Shown: positions 17,428 through 26,202, numbered from the stretch's first letter. The stretch: DNA of 64,000 nt from Sphingobacteriaceae bacterium (GCA_947463785.1 CANHRG010000002.1:1-64000); one strand, 5' to 3'. Notes: generated from the letters alone by a model not told the origin. A program made the numbers and translations.

Positions 17428-18639
17428 TTAATGTTCAACCCACTCTACTTTATCAAGGTCGATACCTTCTTTAAACATCTCCCAAAGTGGAGAAAGATCG
17501 CGTAAGTGATTTACCGCTTTTTTGGTGACTTCAATAGCGTAATCTACTTCTTCTTCGGTAGTAAATCTACCTAAACCGTAGCGGATTGAAGAATGAGCCA
17601 AATCATCCGACAGGCCTAAACTCTTTAATACGTATGATGGTTCTAATGAAGCAGATGTACAAGCAGAACCCGAAGATACCGCTAAATCTTTCATGGCCAT
17701 CATCAAGCCTTCGCCTTCAACATATTTGAAAGAAATATTAGCAACATGCGGTAAGCGATGTTCTACATTTCCGTTTACATAACTTTCTTCTAGTTCGAGT
17801 AGGGATGATTGTAATTTATCGCGGAATGCAGCCAAACGTTTTGCTTCAGTATCCATCTCTAAGCGACACAATTCAGCAGCTTTACCAAAGCCTACAATTC
17901 CGGCTACGTTAAGCGTACCTGAGCGCATGCCACGCTCATGACCACCACCATCCATTTGTGCAGTAACTTTCACTCTCGGATTTTTGCGGCGAACATACAA
18001 TGCACCCACACCTTTAGGTCCATACATTTTGTGACCAGTAAATGCCATCAGGTCAATTCCGTCTGCATCTACATTTACAGGTATTTTACCAACAGCTTGA
18101 GTGCCATCGGTCATAAATAAAGCACCGTGTTTGTGTGCAATGGCAGAAATTTCTTTTACTGGCTGAATAACACCGATTTCGTTATTGCCATACATGATAC
18201 AAACCAAAATGGTTTGTGGAGTCATGGCAGCTTCTAGTTCTTTCAGGTCGATTAAACCGTCTTCTTTAACAGGAAGATAAGTAACCTTTGCACCTTGTTT
18301 TTCCAGATGTTTGCAGGTATCTAAAACCGCTTTGTGTTCAGTAACAGTGGTAATGATGTGATTACCCTTGTCTTGATACATTTCAAAAACACCTTTAATA
18401 CCTAGGTTATCGCCTTCGGTAGCTCCTGATGTGAAAATAATTTCTTTTTCGCTAGCTCCAATTAATTGAGCCACTTGTTCACGAGCATAATCTACACCTT
18501 CCTCAGCAGCCCAGCCAAAAGCGTGGTTACGACTTGCTGCGTTACCAAATTTTTCGGTAAAGTAAGGCAACATGGCTTCAAGAACACGCGGGTCCATGGG
18601 GGTAGTTGCATTGTTATCTAAGTATACAGGTAGTTTCAT
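17428..18639 (-). CDS. iscS: Cysteine desulfurase IscS
   Basis: 403 residues, close to E. coli IscS. The PLP lysine is in [15 protein letters not shown] (~203-217) and the active-site loop is [17 protein letters not shown] (~321-337), with the persulfide Cys characteristic of the IscS subgroup. The C-terminal [16 protein letters not shown] matches as well. It supplies sulfur to IscU and to tRNA thiolation. First gene of iscS-iscU-iscA, with a -7 box 33 bases upstream. Confidence 0.98.
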   Translation of the reverse strand: MKLPVYLDNNATTPMDPRVLEAMLPYFTEKFGNAASRNHAFGWAAEEGVDYAREQVAQLIGASEKEIIFTSGATEGDNLGIKGVFEMYQDKGNHIITTVTEHKAVLDTCKHLEKQGAKVTYLPVKEDGLIDLKELEAAMTPQTILVCIMYGNNEIGVIQPVKEISAIAHKHGALFMTDGTQAVGKIPVNVDADGIDLMAFTGHKMYGPKGVGALYVRRKNPRVKVTAQMDGGGHERGMRSGTLNVAGIVGFGKAAELCRLEMDTEAKRLAAFRDKLQSSLLELEESYVNGNVEHRLPHVANISFKYVEGEGLMMAMKDLAVSSGSACTSASLEPSYVLKSLGLSDDLAHSSIRYGLGRFTTEEEVDYAIEVTKKAVNHLRDLSPLWEMFKEGIDLDKVEWVEH

Positions 18640-18672
18640 CTGGTTTATTTAGAATCAGTTTAAATTCAGATA

Positions 18673-18680
18673 CAAAGATA
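18673..18680 (-). promoter_or_regulatory. -7 promoter box for iscS-iscU-iscA
   Basis: The minus strand reads TATCTTTG, matching TAnnTTTG, 33 bases upstream of the iscS ATG. No IscR-like operator was recognised. Confidence 0.6.
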
Positions 18681-18759
18681 GAAAAATACGTAAAAGAAAA
18701 AGTAGGTTAACGTAGTAAATTCGCCATAAAATCGTCATTTTTGTTACAAAGGTCACAAA

Positions 18760-19164
18760 ATGAAAAAGATCGAACATATTGGTATTGCGGTTAAAGATTT
18801 GACGAGTAGCTGTAAAACCTACGAACAATTGCTTGGTGTAAAACACTACAAAGTTGAGCTTGTAGCTTCAGAAAATGTTTCAACAGCTTTTTTTCAAGTA
18901 GGTGAGAACAAGGTTGAGCTGCTTGAAGCTACATCTGAGCAGAGTGCGATTCATCAATTCATTCAGAAGCGTGGTGAAGGAATTCATCACATTGCTTTTG
19001 CTGTGGATGATATTTATGCGGAAATGGATCGCTTGAGAAATGAGGGATTTACCTTGTTAAACGAGCAACCCAAAAATGGTGCCGATAATAAATTGATTTG
19101 TTTTGTGCATCCGAAAGATGCCAATGGGGTTTTGATAGAACTCTGTCAGGAGATTAAATCGTAA
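18760..19164 (+). CDS. mce: Methylmalonyl-CoA epimerase
   Basis: 134 residues, one vicinal-oxygen-chelate unit pair. The N-terminus KKIEHIGIAVKDL supplies the first metal His, GIHHIAFAVDDI the second, and GVLIELCQ at the C-terminus the Glu ligand. It interconverts (2R)- and (2S)-methylmalonyl-CoA between propionyl-CoA and succinyl-CoA; the mutase genes are not in the window. Divergent from iscS. Confidence 0.93.
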   Translation: MKKIEHIGIAVKDLTSSCKTYEQLLGVKHYKVELVASENVSTAFFQVGENKVELLEATSEQSAIHQFIQKRGEGIHHIAFAVDDIYAEMDRLRNEGFTLLNEQPKNGADNKLICFVHPKDANGVLIELCQEIKS

Positions 19165-19204
19165 TATTTTTACGTTTTGAATTTTTTGTTTTGACTTTTA
19201 ACGC

Positions 19205-19212
19205 TATATTTG
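19205..19212 (+). promoter_or_regulatory. -7 promoter box for rpmE2
   Basis: TATATTTG matches TAnnTTTG, 27 bases before the ATG, with a TTTG 16 bases further upstream. Confidence 0.65.
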
Positions 19213-19239
19213 CCCCTCTCAAAAAGATATTGAAAGACG

Positions 19240-19491
19240 ATGAAAGCTGATTTACATCCAAAAAACTATAGATTAGTGGTTTTCAAAGACATGTCTAACG
19301 ACTATGCTTTTTTAACCAAATCATGCATTGAAACCAAAGAAACCGTTAAATGGGAAGATGGAAATGAATATCCATTGGTGAAATTAGAGATTTCTCATAC
19401 CTCACATCCATTCTTTACCGGTAAGATGAAACTGGTAGATACTGCTGGTCGTATCGATAAATTCAAAAATCGTTACGCAAACAAAAAGTAA
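19240..19491 (+). CDS. rpmE2: 50S ribosomal protein L31 type B
   Basis: 83 residues. [21 protein letters not shown] and [25 protein letters not shown] identify L31. The zinc-binding Cys pairs of type A L31 are absent and the protein is longer than type A, so this is the zinc-independent type B form. It has its own promoter and terminator. No type A copy is in the window. Confidence 0.97.
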   Translation: MKADLHPKNYRLVVFKDMSNDYAFLTKSCIETKETVKWEDGNEYPLVKLEISHTSHPFFTGKMKLVDTAGRIDKFKNRYANKK

Positions 19492-19510
19492 TCAATCGCA
19501 AAATATACCG

Positions 19511-19545
19511 AAGTCCCGGCCTAACAGTCGGGACTTTTTTTATTT
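19511..19545 (+). terminator. Terminator after rpmE2
   Basis: AGTCCCG pairs with CGGGACT around a 10-base loop, followed by a run of T. The T run merges with the -7 box of the next gene. Confidence 0.8.
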
Positions 19546-19548
19546 TTG
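19541..19548 (+). promoter_or_regulatory. -7 promoter box for the GlmU-family gene, inside the T tract of the rpmE2 terminator
   Basis: TATTTTTG matches TAnnTTTG, with only 4 bases before the ATG at 19553, suggesting a leaderless or near-leaderless message. Confidence 0.5.
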
Positions 19549-19552
19549 TTAA

Positions 19553-20740
19553 ATGCGCATCATCCTTTTTGACGATCAAGCACGAGAAAGTCTTCTGCCT
19601 TTAACCTATACGCGGCCAGTAGCCGATTTGCGTATCGGGATTCTGACCATTGCCGAAAAATGGTCTAAACGGTTAGATAACCCTAGCTATTCTTTCCTAA
19701 CGGCCGATTATCTACAGACCAAATTCAGCTTAAAAACCGATTCAGACAACGTGTTTATCAATGGGTCACTTTGTCCGGATGAGAATTTGGTAGCGGCTAT
19801 TGGTACGCTTGGCACTGGAGAAGCTCTGGCAAAAGATGATTTGTTGCTTGCCGTTCGTTTGGGTGAAGCAGCTGGCAAAACATTCGATTTTACTGATTTT
19901 TCAGCCTACAAGATTTTAAACTATCCACACGAAATTCTTCGTTTAGTTTACCCGGAAGATATTTTCAAACATAATGATACGGAATTACGAAAAGACTTCA
20001 AGTTGGTTACCGCTGGTCGTCAATCGGCGAAAATCAGCTCAACCAATACCATTTTAGGTACTGATTTTTTTGCTGAAGAAGGAGCTACTGCGGAGTGTAG
20101 CACTTTTAACACCATCGAAGGCCCCATTTATTTGGCTAAAAACACCCAGGTTTGGGAAGGCAGCCATATTCGCGGTTCATTCGCCTTGTGTGAGCATTCA
20201 CAGGTTAAAATGGGTGCCAAAATTTACGGAGCAACTACTGTTGGTCCACATTGTCGGGTGGGAGGTGAGGTAAGTAATTCCGTTCTACAAGCCTATTCTT
20301 CAAAAGGACACGAAGGCTTTTTAGGAAACTCAGTTTTAGGTGAATGGTGCAATATTGGTGCCGATACTAATAATTCTAACCTAAAAAACAATTATGCCGA
20401 GGTTCGTTTATGGGACTATAAAAAGCAGAGTTTCCGGAAAACCGGTCTTCAATTTTGCGGTCTGATCATGGCCGACCACGCCAAATGCGGTATCAATACC
20501 ATGTTCAACACCGGTACGGTGGTTGGTGTAAGCGCCAATGTGTTTGGTTCGGGCTATCCACGTAATTTCATTCCAGATTTTGCCTGGGGCGGGGCTCAGG
20601 GCTTTGAAGTGTATGCGCTTGCAAAAGTTTTTGAAACTGCCGAATTGGTTTACCAGCGCCGTAACCGTGAATTTGATCAAATTGAAAAGGATATCTTATC
20701 CAAAGTATTTGAATTAACAGAACAACATCGGAGATTTTAA
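19553..20740 (+). CDS. GlmU-family sugar nucleotidyltransferase-like protein
   Basis: 395 residues. The N-terminal ~190 residues follow the nucleotidyltransferase fold but begin RIILFDDQARESLLPLTYTRP and lack the canonical GxGTRM motif. The C-terminal half is a left-handed beta-helix of hexapeptide repeats (GPIYLAKNTQVWEGSHIRG, CNIGADTNNSNLKNNYAEV). This is the 'GlmU family' protein found in Bacteroidota, distinct from true GlmU. It is likely to modify or transfer a sugar phosphate, but the reaction is not established. It lies 19 bases before tpiA, in the same operon. Confidence 0.8.
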   Translation: MRIILFDDQARESLLPLTYTRPVADLRIGILTIAEKWSKRLDNPSYSFLTADYLQTKFSLKTDSDNVFINGSLCPDENLVAAIGTLGTGEALAKDDLLLAVRLGEAAGKTFDFTDFSAYKILNYPHEILRLVYPEDIFKHNDTELRKDFKLVTAGRQSAKISSTNTILGTDFFAEEGATAECSTFNTIEGPIYLAKNTQVWEGSHIRGSFALCEHSQVKMGAKIYGATTVGPHCRVGGEVSNSVLQAYSSKGHEGFLGNSVLGEWCNIGADTNNSNLKNNYAEVRLWDYKKQSFRKTGLQFCGLIMADHAKCGINTMFNTGTVVGVSANVFGSGYPRNFIPDFAWGGAQGFEVYALAKVFETAELVYQRRNREFDQIEKDILSKVFELTEQHRRF

Positions 20741-20759
20741 TACTCCATTAAATACATAC

Positions 20760-21530
20760 ATGAGAAAGAAGTTAGTTGCCGGTAATTGGAAAATGAATCA
20801 AGACTATACCTCGGGTACAGCCTTATTTTCTGAAATTTTAACAATGGTACAGGATGAAGTGCTTGGGAACCAAGAGGTCGTAGTTTGTCCACCATATATC
20901 CATTTAAGTACACTCAGCCAATTGGCTAAAACAAGTTCTAAAGTTTCATTAGGTGCTCAGAATTGCCATCAGGCAGAGGCCGGAGCGTATACCGGAGAGG
21001 TATCAGTAGCTATGATTCAATCGGTAGGTGCCAAGTATGTAATTCTTGGCCATTCAGAACGTCGTCAATATTTTGGCGAGACTGATGCTTTGCTGGCAGA
21101 AAAGACGAATACCGTACTGGCAAATGGTTTAAATCCGATTTTTTGTATTGGCGAAACCTTACAAGAACGCGAATCAGGTAATTTTTTGGAAATCATTGCC
21201 AGTCAACTTAAAAACGGCATTTTTCATTTAAATGCTGATCAGTTTGCAGAAGTAGTGTTGGCTTACGAGCCGGTTTGGGCCATCGGTACCGGACTAACCG
21301 CTACGCCAGAGCAAGCGCAAGAAGTGCATGCGTTCATTCGCCAGGAAATTGCCAGACAGTACAATGCCGCTACCGCCGATAATTGCACTATTTTGTACGG
21401 TGGAAGTTGTAATCCTAAAAATGCTTCAGAATTATTTGCACAACCAGATATTGATGGAGGCCTAATTGGCGGAGCATCATTGAAATCGCGTGATTTTGTG
21501 GACATTGTGAAAACCTTCAACGGTCGATGA
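20760..21530 (+). CDS. tpiA: Triose-phosphate isomerase
   Basis: 256 residues with all catalytic elements: GNWKMN with the active-site Lys, LGHSERR with the catalytic His, LAYEPVWAIGTGLTAT with the catalytic Glu and flexible loop 6, and YGGSCNPKNASEL for phosphate binding. It interconverts DHAP and glyceraldehyde 3-phosphate. Its stop overlaps the prmA start (ATGA). Confidence 0.99.
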   Translation: MRKKLVAGNWKMNQDYTSGTALFSEILTMVQDEVLGNQEVVVCPPYIHLSTLSQLAKTSSKVSLGAQNCHQAEAGAYTGEVSVAMIQSVGAKYVILGHSERRQYFGETDALLAEKTNTVLANGLNPIFCIGETLQERESGNFLEIIASQLKNGIFHLNADQFAEVVLAYEPVWAIGTGLTATPEQAQEVHAFIRQEIARQYNAATADNCTILYGGSCNPKNASELFAQPDIDGGLIGGASLKSRDFVDIVKTFNGR

Positions 21531-22366
21531 GCTATCTCGAACTGCTATTTGTTCAAACTAAAGGAGATCGCTTTTACTGCGACATTCTGATGTCCGAACT
21601 GGCTGAGCTGGGTTTCGATACATTTGAAGAAACCGAGGAGGGCTTCAAGGCATTTATTCCAAAAAATACATTTAATCAACAGCTTTTAGAGACGTGTTTG
21701 GCTGCTATGGCCGATGATTGTGCCTTTGCATATTCGCAACAGGAAATTGCTCAGCAAAACTGGAATTCGGTTTGGGAAAGCAATTTTGAACCCCTAACTA
21801 TTGCCGATCAGATCTATGTGCGTGCTACTTTTCACCAGCCTAAACCTGATTTTCCTTATGAAATTGTGATTGACCCCAAAATGGCTTTCGGAACCGGGCA
21901 TCATCAAACTACTGCTTTAATGATGGAGATGATGTTGGAGGAAGATTTTGAAGGTAAAATAGTATTAGACATGGGTTGTGGAACAGGTATTTTAGCTATT
22001 CTGGCTGAGAAAATGGGGGCTACAAAACTAGATGCCATAGATTACGATCCGCTGTGCTACGAGAGTACATTGGAAAATTCGACCTTAAATGGGTGTAGTT
22101 GTATTCAGGCATTATGCGGTTCGAAAGAAGTTATTCCGAATCAGGTTTACGATATTATTGTGGCTAATATTAACCGAAACATTTTGCTTGATCAGCTAGA
22201 TCGTTATTCGGACGTACTCATCCAGGGAGGTAAATTGTACCTCAGCGGCTTTTATGAGCATCCTGATCTGGAGATCTTGAAAGAAAAAGCAGCATCTCTA
22301 GTCTTGATTTATCAGGAACACCGGGTAAATAAAGACTGGACAGCAGCTAAATTCATCAAAAAATAA
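21527..22366 (+). CDS. prmA: Ribosomal protein L11 methyltransferase PrmA
   Basis: 279 residues. An N-terminal L11-recognition domain (~1-90) is joined to a SAM methyltransferase domain with DPKMAFGTGHHQTTALMMEMM and VLDMGCGTGILAILAEKMGA (~146-164), then IIVANINRNILLDQLD. It trimethylates lysines and the N-terminus of L11. It overlaps tpiA by 4 bases and is 1 base from mpl, so translation is coupled. Confidence 0.96.
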   Translation: MSYLELLFVQTKGDRFYCDILMSELAELGFDTFEETEEGFKAFIPKNTFNQQLLETCLAAMADDCAFAYSQQEIAQQNWNSVWESNFEPLTIADQIYVRATFHQPKPDFPYEIVIDPKMAFGTGHHQTTALMMEMMLEEDFEGKIVLDMGCGTGILAILAEKMGATKLDAIDYDPLCYESTLENSTLNGCSCIQALCGSKEVIPNQVYDIIVANINRNILLDQLDRYSDVLIQGGKLYLSGFYEHPDLEILKEKAASLVLIYQEHRVNKDWTAAKFIKK

Positions 22367-22367
22367 C

Positions 22368-23729
22368 ATGAAAGTACATTTTATCGCAATTGGTGGGAGT
22401 GCAATGCACAATCTGGCTATTGCACTTGCAAAAAAAGGCTACCACGTTACAGGTTCTGATGACATCATTAACGAGCCTTCCAAATCGCGGTTGGCCCGAT
22501 ATAACATTTTGCCTGCCCAAACTGGTTGGTTTCCTGAGAAGATCACGCATGATTTAGACGCGGTGATTTTGGGTATGCATGCCCGTGTAGACAATCCAGA
22601 ACTACTTAGAGCACAAGAATTGGGCTTACCCATTTATTCGTACCCGGAATACATTTACGAACAGTCGAAACAAAAAACACGTGTTGTAATTGGGGGAAGT
22701 CATGGTAAGACCACCATCACTTCCATGATTTTGCACGTTCTTCAGTATGCAGGCAAAGATTTCGATTATTTGGTAGGGGCCCAGCTGGAGGGCTTTGATA
22801 CCATGGTTAAGATTACAGAAGATGCTCCAATTATTGTAATTGAAGGAGATGAGTATTTAGCTTCGCCAATTGATAGACGTCCGAAATTTCATTTGTATCA
22901 AGGGCACATTGCTGTAATTAGTGGTATAGCCTGGGATCATATTAACGTATTCCCAACTTGGGACTCCTACATTCAGCAATTTGAGCTGTTTATAGATACC
23001 CTTCAGCCCGGTGGTTCGTTGATTTATTGCGAACAGGATTCGGAATTAAAACACTTGGTTGAACAAAAACAAACAGCAATTGAAAAGATACCCTACCACT
23101 TGCCTCCTCATCAAATAGAAAATGGGACTACTTATTTAAACACCGATAACGGTAAGGTGGGTTTAGAGGTGTTCGGAGAACATAATCTGCTTAATTTAAC
23201 TGCAGCTCAAAAAGTATGCGAAAAACTTGGCATAGGTGCTGCTGTTTTTTACGAGGCTATTGCCACATTTAAAGGTGCGGCACGTCGCTTAGAATTGGTT
23301 GGGAAGACCGAAAATTGTACAATATTTAAAGATTTCGCCCATTCTCCATCCAAATTAAAAGCAACTATTCATGCAGTTAAGCAACAGTTTCCGGAAAGAG
23401 ATTTAATTGCGGCGATAGAATTACACACTTTTAGTAGTTTGAACGCAGAATTTTTAAAAGAATATGCTGGTACAATGGATGAGGCAGATCTGCCAATTGT
23501 GATTATTGATGCTGAAACTTTTAGGCAAAAACAACTGGAGCCCTATGAAGAAAATGTCGTAAAAAAGTCATTTAATAACGACAAATTAAAATTCTTTGAT
23601 AATTTTGAAATATTTCAAACATATTTGAATACAATTTCTTTTACTAACAAGACACTCTTATTGATGAGTTCTGGCAATTTTGGGGGAATTGATTTGGAGA
23701 AATTGAAAAACCATATATTAAAATTATAA
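22368..23729 (+). CDS. mpl: Murein peptide ligase Mpl (Mur ligase family)
   Basis: 453 residues. The N-terminal Rossmann domain begins VHFIAIGGSAMHNLAIALAKKGYHVTGSDD, the MurC/Mpl hallmark. The ATP loop is VVIGGSHGKTTITSMI (~105-120). The central and C-terminal ligase domains follow, with KDFAHSPSKLKATI. Mpl joins recycled tripeptide to UDP-MurNAc. MurC itself is an alternative, but MHARVDNPELLRAQELGLPIYSYPEYI and the HVTGSDD context fit Mpl better. Confidence 0.87.
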   Translation: MKVHFIAIGGSAMHNLAIALAKKGYHVTGSDDIINEPSKSRLARYNILPAQTGWFPEKITHDLDAVILGMHARVDNPELLRAQELGLPIYSYPEYIYEQSKQKTRVVIGGSHGKTTITSMILHVLQYAGKDFDYLVGAQLEGFDTMVKITEDAPIIVIEGDEYLASPIDRRPKFHLYQGHIAVISGIAWDHINVFPTWDSYIQQFELFIDTLQPGGSLIYCEQDSELKHLVEQKQTAIEKIPYHLPPHQIENGTTYLNTDNGKVGLEVFGEHNLLNLTAAQKVCEKLGIGAAVFYEAIATFKGAARRLELVGKTENCTIFKDFAHSPSKLKATIHAVKQQFPERDLIAAIELHTFSSLNAEFLKEYAGTMDEADLPIVIIDAETFRQKQLEPYEENVVKKSFNNDKLKFFDNFEIFQTYLNTISFTNKTLLLMSSGNFGGIDLEKLKNHILKL

Positions 23730-23769
23730 ACCATTAATTAATTTTACCACACCATTATCACTGAATAAA

Positions 23770-24111
23770 ATGAAAACATTAGGCAAAAAAATCAGACTGC
23801 TGAGACACCAGCGTTCGTGGAGCCAGGAAGATGTGGCCAAACAATTGGACATTTCTATTCCTGCATTTTCTAAAATTGAAACCGGTATTACCGATGTGAA
23901 CTTATCCCGTTTGCAGCAAATTGCTACACTTTTTGGGTTAAGTGTGGTTCAGTTGTTAACCTACAACGATACTGAAGAGCAAGAAAAATACAATAATGAG
24001 GTAGAAACCTTAACTAAAAAATTACAAGAACGCGAAGCAGATGTGATCGATCTACAGAAAAAAGTAATTGATCTGTATGAAGAATTGCGTCGTGCAAAGG
24101 TGATGGCTTAA
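23770..24111 (+). CDS. XRE-family helix-turn-helix regulator with C-terminal coiled coil
   Basis: 113 residues. Residues ~5-60 form a lambda-repressor-like HTH (IRLLRHQRSWSQEDVAKQLDISIPAFSKIETG). Residues ~75-110 are a heptad-rich coiled coil (VETLTKKLQEREADVIDLQKKVIDLYEELRRAK), probably for dimerisation. Targets are unknown. It lies 40 bases after mpl and ends at a strong terminator, so it is likely the last gene of the GlmU-like/tpiA/prmA/mpl operon. Confidence 0.85.
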   Translation: MKTLGKKIRLLRHQRSWSQEDVAKQLDISIPAFSKIETGITDVNLSRLQQIATLFGLSVVQLLTYNDTEEQEKYNNEVETLTKKLQEREADVIDLQKKVIDLYEELRRAKVMA

Positions 24112-24128
24112 TTTTTTCATTGATATAT

Positions 24129-24163
24129 AAAAAAGCCCTTCTGAAATCCAGAAGGGCTTTTTT
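24129..24163 (+). terminator. Strong terminator after the HTH gene, bidirectional
   Basis: AAAAAAGCCCTTCTG and CAGAAGGGCTTTTTT form a perfect 15-bp stem with a 5-base loop. It lies between convergent genes and can serve both. Confidence 0.9.
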
Positions 24164-24178
24164 ATTGCAAAATTTCCA

Positions 24179-25297
24179 TTAAAAAACCTTGAGCATGGTT
24201 AGGTGGCGTTTGCCAAAGGTTGCTCCGGTTGCTTGGTGAATGGCAATCATTTTATCATTGAAATCACCAACCCAAGAAAGTTCAAGCTCTTGGTATTGTT
24301 TTTTAGGCATGACATACTTTTTCAATTCGATGAATAATGCCGACTCCAATCCATGTTTTTGAAATGCCTTTTTGGTTCCCATCACAATGGCACGCATCCG
24401 TGAAACACCTCTCCAACGTTGATATGCAAATTGTAGTTTTTGCCATAAACCCAGTTTTCCGTTGAAGGATTTTATAAACTGATTAGCATCGGGTAATATA
24501 ACTACGAATGATGCAGGTTCATCATCAACATAGGCAAAGCGAATGAGTTTTTCATCCATGATAGCTTTCATTTTCTCGAAACTTTCCATCACTACCTGCT
24601 TTTCGAGCGGTACGAAGTTTTTGAAATCTCTCCAGGCATCGTTGTAGATTTCCATGAAATCCTGTGCAAATCGATCGATTTCGCTGGCTTTTAAACATTC
24701 AAACCGATAGCCGGGTTTATTGGCTACCCATTCGGCAATTTTAGTGAAGCGTTCAGGAAAGGGTTTTGTTAAATCAAGATGATTGGTGATTTGTTCGTAT
24801 TGTGTACTGAAACCGTAGTGTTTAAATAATTTTTGGTAGTATGGCCCGTGGTAATTCATGCCATACGAAGGAGGGGTAAAGCCTTCGGCCAATAAGCCCC
24901 AAAACGTATCATTTTCACCAAAATTGATAGGCCCTTCCATGGCCTTCATCCCCTTCTCCGAAAGCCAATTTTTAGCCGTATCAAATAATAAATTTGCTGC
25001 TTTCTGATCGTCTATGCATTCAAAAAAGCCCATACCTCCGGTTGGAACTTCGTATTGATAGGCCTTTTTTTCATTGATAAATGCAGCCACTCGGCCAATC
25101 AATTGGCCATCTTCCGATTTGAGTATCCAACGAGTGCATACACCGTGTTGGTGAAAACTATTGCTATTCGGGTCAAAAACAGCTTCAATATCCTGGTCGA
25201 GCGGGCAAATCCAATTTGGATCATCTTTATAAATTATCCGGGCTGTATCCAGAAAATCCTTTTGGTCTAGTGCGTTTTTAACTTCGGTAATGGTCAT
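24179..25297 (-). CDS. GNAT-superfamily-like protein of unknown substrate
   Basis: 372 residues from the ATG at 25297 (MTITEVKNALDQKDF). The track's ATG at 25318 lies inside the stem of the upstream terminator and is less likely. The protein is soluble, with GGMGFFECIDDQKAANLLFDTAKNWLSEKGMKAMEGPINF, a pattern of large conserved Bacteroidota proteins annotated as GNAT family. A second acyltransferase-like half follows (~200-370). No substrate can be assigned. Confidence 0.7.
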   Translation of the reverse strand: MTITEVKNALDQKDFLDTARIIYKDDPNWICPLDQDIEAVFDPNSNSFHQHGVCTRWILKSEDGQLIGRVAAFINEKKAYQYEVPTGGMGFFECIDDQKAANLLFDTAKNWLSEKGMKAMEGPINFGENDTFWGLLAEGFTPPSYGMNYHGPYYQKLFKHYGFSTQYEQITNHLDLTKPFPERFTKIAEWVANKPGYRFECLKASEIDRFAQDFMEIYNDAWRDFKNFVPLEKQVVMESFEKMKAIMDEKLIRFAYVDDEPASFVVILPDANQFIKSFNGKLGLWQKLQFAYQRWRGVSRMRAIVMGTKKAFQKHGLESALFIELKKYVMPKKQYQELELSWVGDFNDKMIAIHQATGATFGKRHLTMLKVF

Positions 25298-25308
25298 GTG
25301 TTTGATAT

Positions 25309-25340
25309 AAAAAAGCATCCGAGTGTGCTCGAATGCTTTT
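25309..25340 (-). terminator. Terminator of the small acidic protein gene
   Basis: AAAAGCATCCGAG and CTCGAATGCTTTT form a 13-bp stem (one mismatch) with a TGTG loop. On the minus strand it ends in six T. It lies 20 bases after the stop of the 61-residue gene. Confidence 0.8.
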
Positions 25341-25360
25341 CTTTGAATTGTGTATGTTAA

Positions 25361-25546
25361 TTAAAAGTCATCGTCATCCAGGTCGTCAAGATCAGCTATA
25401 TCCAGATCATTAATGGGTAAATCAAACTCATCTTCTTCATCCGCAATAAATAATGGATCGGGGTTTGCTGAGTTTGTTTTTGCAACTGATTTGTTAGGCG
25501 CTTTAGGTGCGTTTTTCTTACTGGTACTCTTTTTGGGCGTTTTCAT
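25361..25546 (-). CDS. Small acidic-tailed hypothetical protein
   Basis: 61 residues with a split composition: the first ~28 are Lys/Ala/Ser/Asn-rich (KKSTSKKNAPKAPNKS) and the last ~27 are almost all acidic or hydrophobic (DEEDEFDLPINDLDIADLDDLDDDDF). No family is recognised. A -7 box lies 60 bases upstream and a strong terminator follows 20 bases downstream, so it appears to be a separate transcription unit and a real gene. Confidence 0.72.
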   Translation of the reverse strand: MKTPKKSTSKKNAPKAPNKSVAKTNSANPDPLFIADEEDEFDLPINDLDIADLDDLDDDDF

Positions 25547-25606
25547 CAGAAATCAGAATCAAATTGTTAGCTTAAAATTAAGAAGTTTTTAGAATCTCCA
25601 ACTCGC

Positions 25607-25614
25607 CAAAACTA
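25607..25614 (-). promoter_or_regulatory. -7 promoter box for the small acidic protein gene
   Basis: The minus strand reads TAGTTTTG, matching TAnnTTTG, in the spacer after scpB and 60 bases before the ATG. Confidence 0.5.
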
Positions 25615-25630
25615 ATTTTTGTAAATTTTT

Positions 25631-26191
25631 TTACTCGCTTTGCTCCCCAATTTCATTGCTCTCCGCAACCAAGTCTTTCAGTTGGGGTAAATCAGCTAAA
25701 CTCTTTAAGCCAAAATAATCCATAAACAAATTACTGGTGGTGTATAAAAGTGGTTTTCCCACCGAATCTGCTTTTCCTGAGATGGCAATTAATTCCTTTT
25801 CCAGGAGTTTTTGAATGGTATAATCGCAATTTACTCCACGAATTTGTTCAATTTCCAGTTTGGTAATGGGTTGTCTGTAGGCAATAATAGCCAAGGTTTC
25901 TAGGGCAGCCTGGCTGAGTTTTTTCTTTGAACGATGAATCTGTAGTTGATTGATGGTTGCGTGGAACTCCTTTTTAGTTAAAAAGATGAATCCATTTGCA
26001 AGTTCTACTAATTCAATGGCAATACCCGGATCTGCGTATTTTGTACGTATGTTCTCAATGGCTTCGGTTATATCTACTGGGTTAAGCTGTATTTCTAGCG
26101 AAGCTTCAACCACTGCTTTGATCTCTTCCAGGCTGATGCTTTGTTCAGCCGAAAATATAAGTGCTTCGATATGTTGCGACAGGTTATTCAA
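25631..26191 (-). CDS. scpB: Segregation and condensation protein B
   Basis: 186 residues with two winged-helix units. Family motifs are IEALIFSAEQSISLEEI at the N-terminus and KKLSQAALETLAIIAYRQPITKLEIEQIRGVNCDYTIQKLLE (~95-135). ScpB works with ScpA and SMC in chromosome condensation. smc is ~17 kb away in this window and scpA is not seen. It follows mqnC by 11 bases. Confidence 0.96.
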   Translation of the reverse strand: MNNLSQHIEALIFSAEQSISLEEIKAVVEASLEIQLNPVDITEAIENIRTKYADPGIAIELVELANGFIFLTKKEFHATINQLQIHRSKKKLSQAALETLAIIAYRQPITKLEIEQIRGVNCDYTIQKLLEKELIAISGKADSVGKPLLYTTSNLFMDYFGLKSLADLPQLKDLVAESNEIGEQSE

Positions 26192-26202
26192 TGTAGTGTA
26201 AT

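Noticed and set aside
23770-24111. Antitoxin of a toxin-antitoxin pair
   Set aside because: The HTH gene has no small toxin-like partner; it follows mpl and ends at a terminator.
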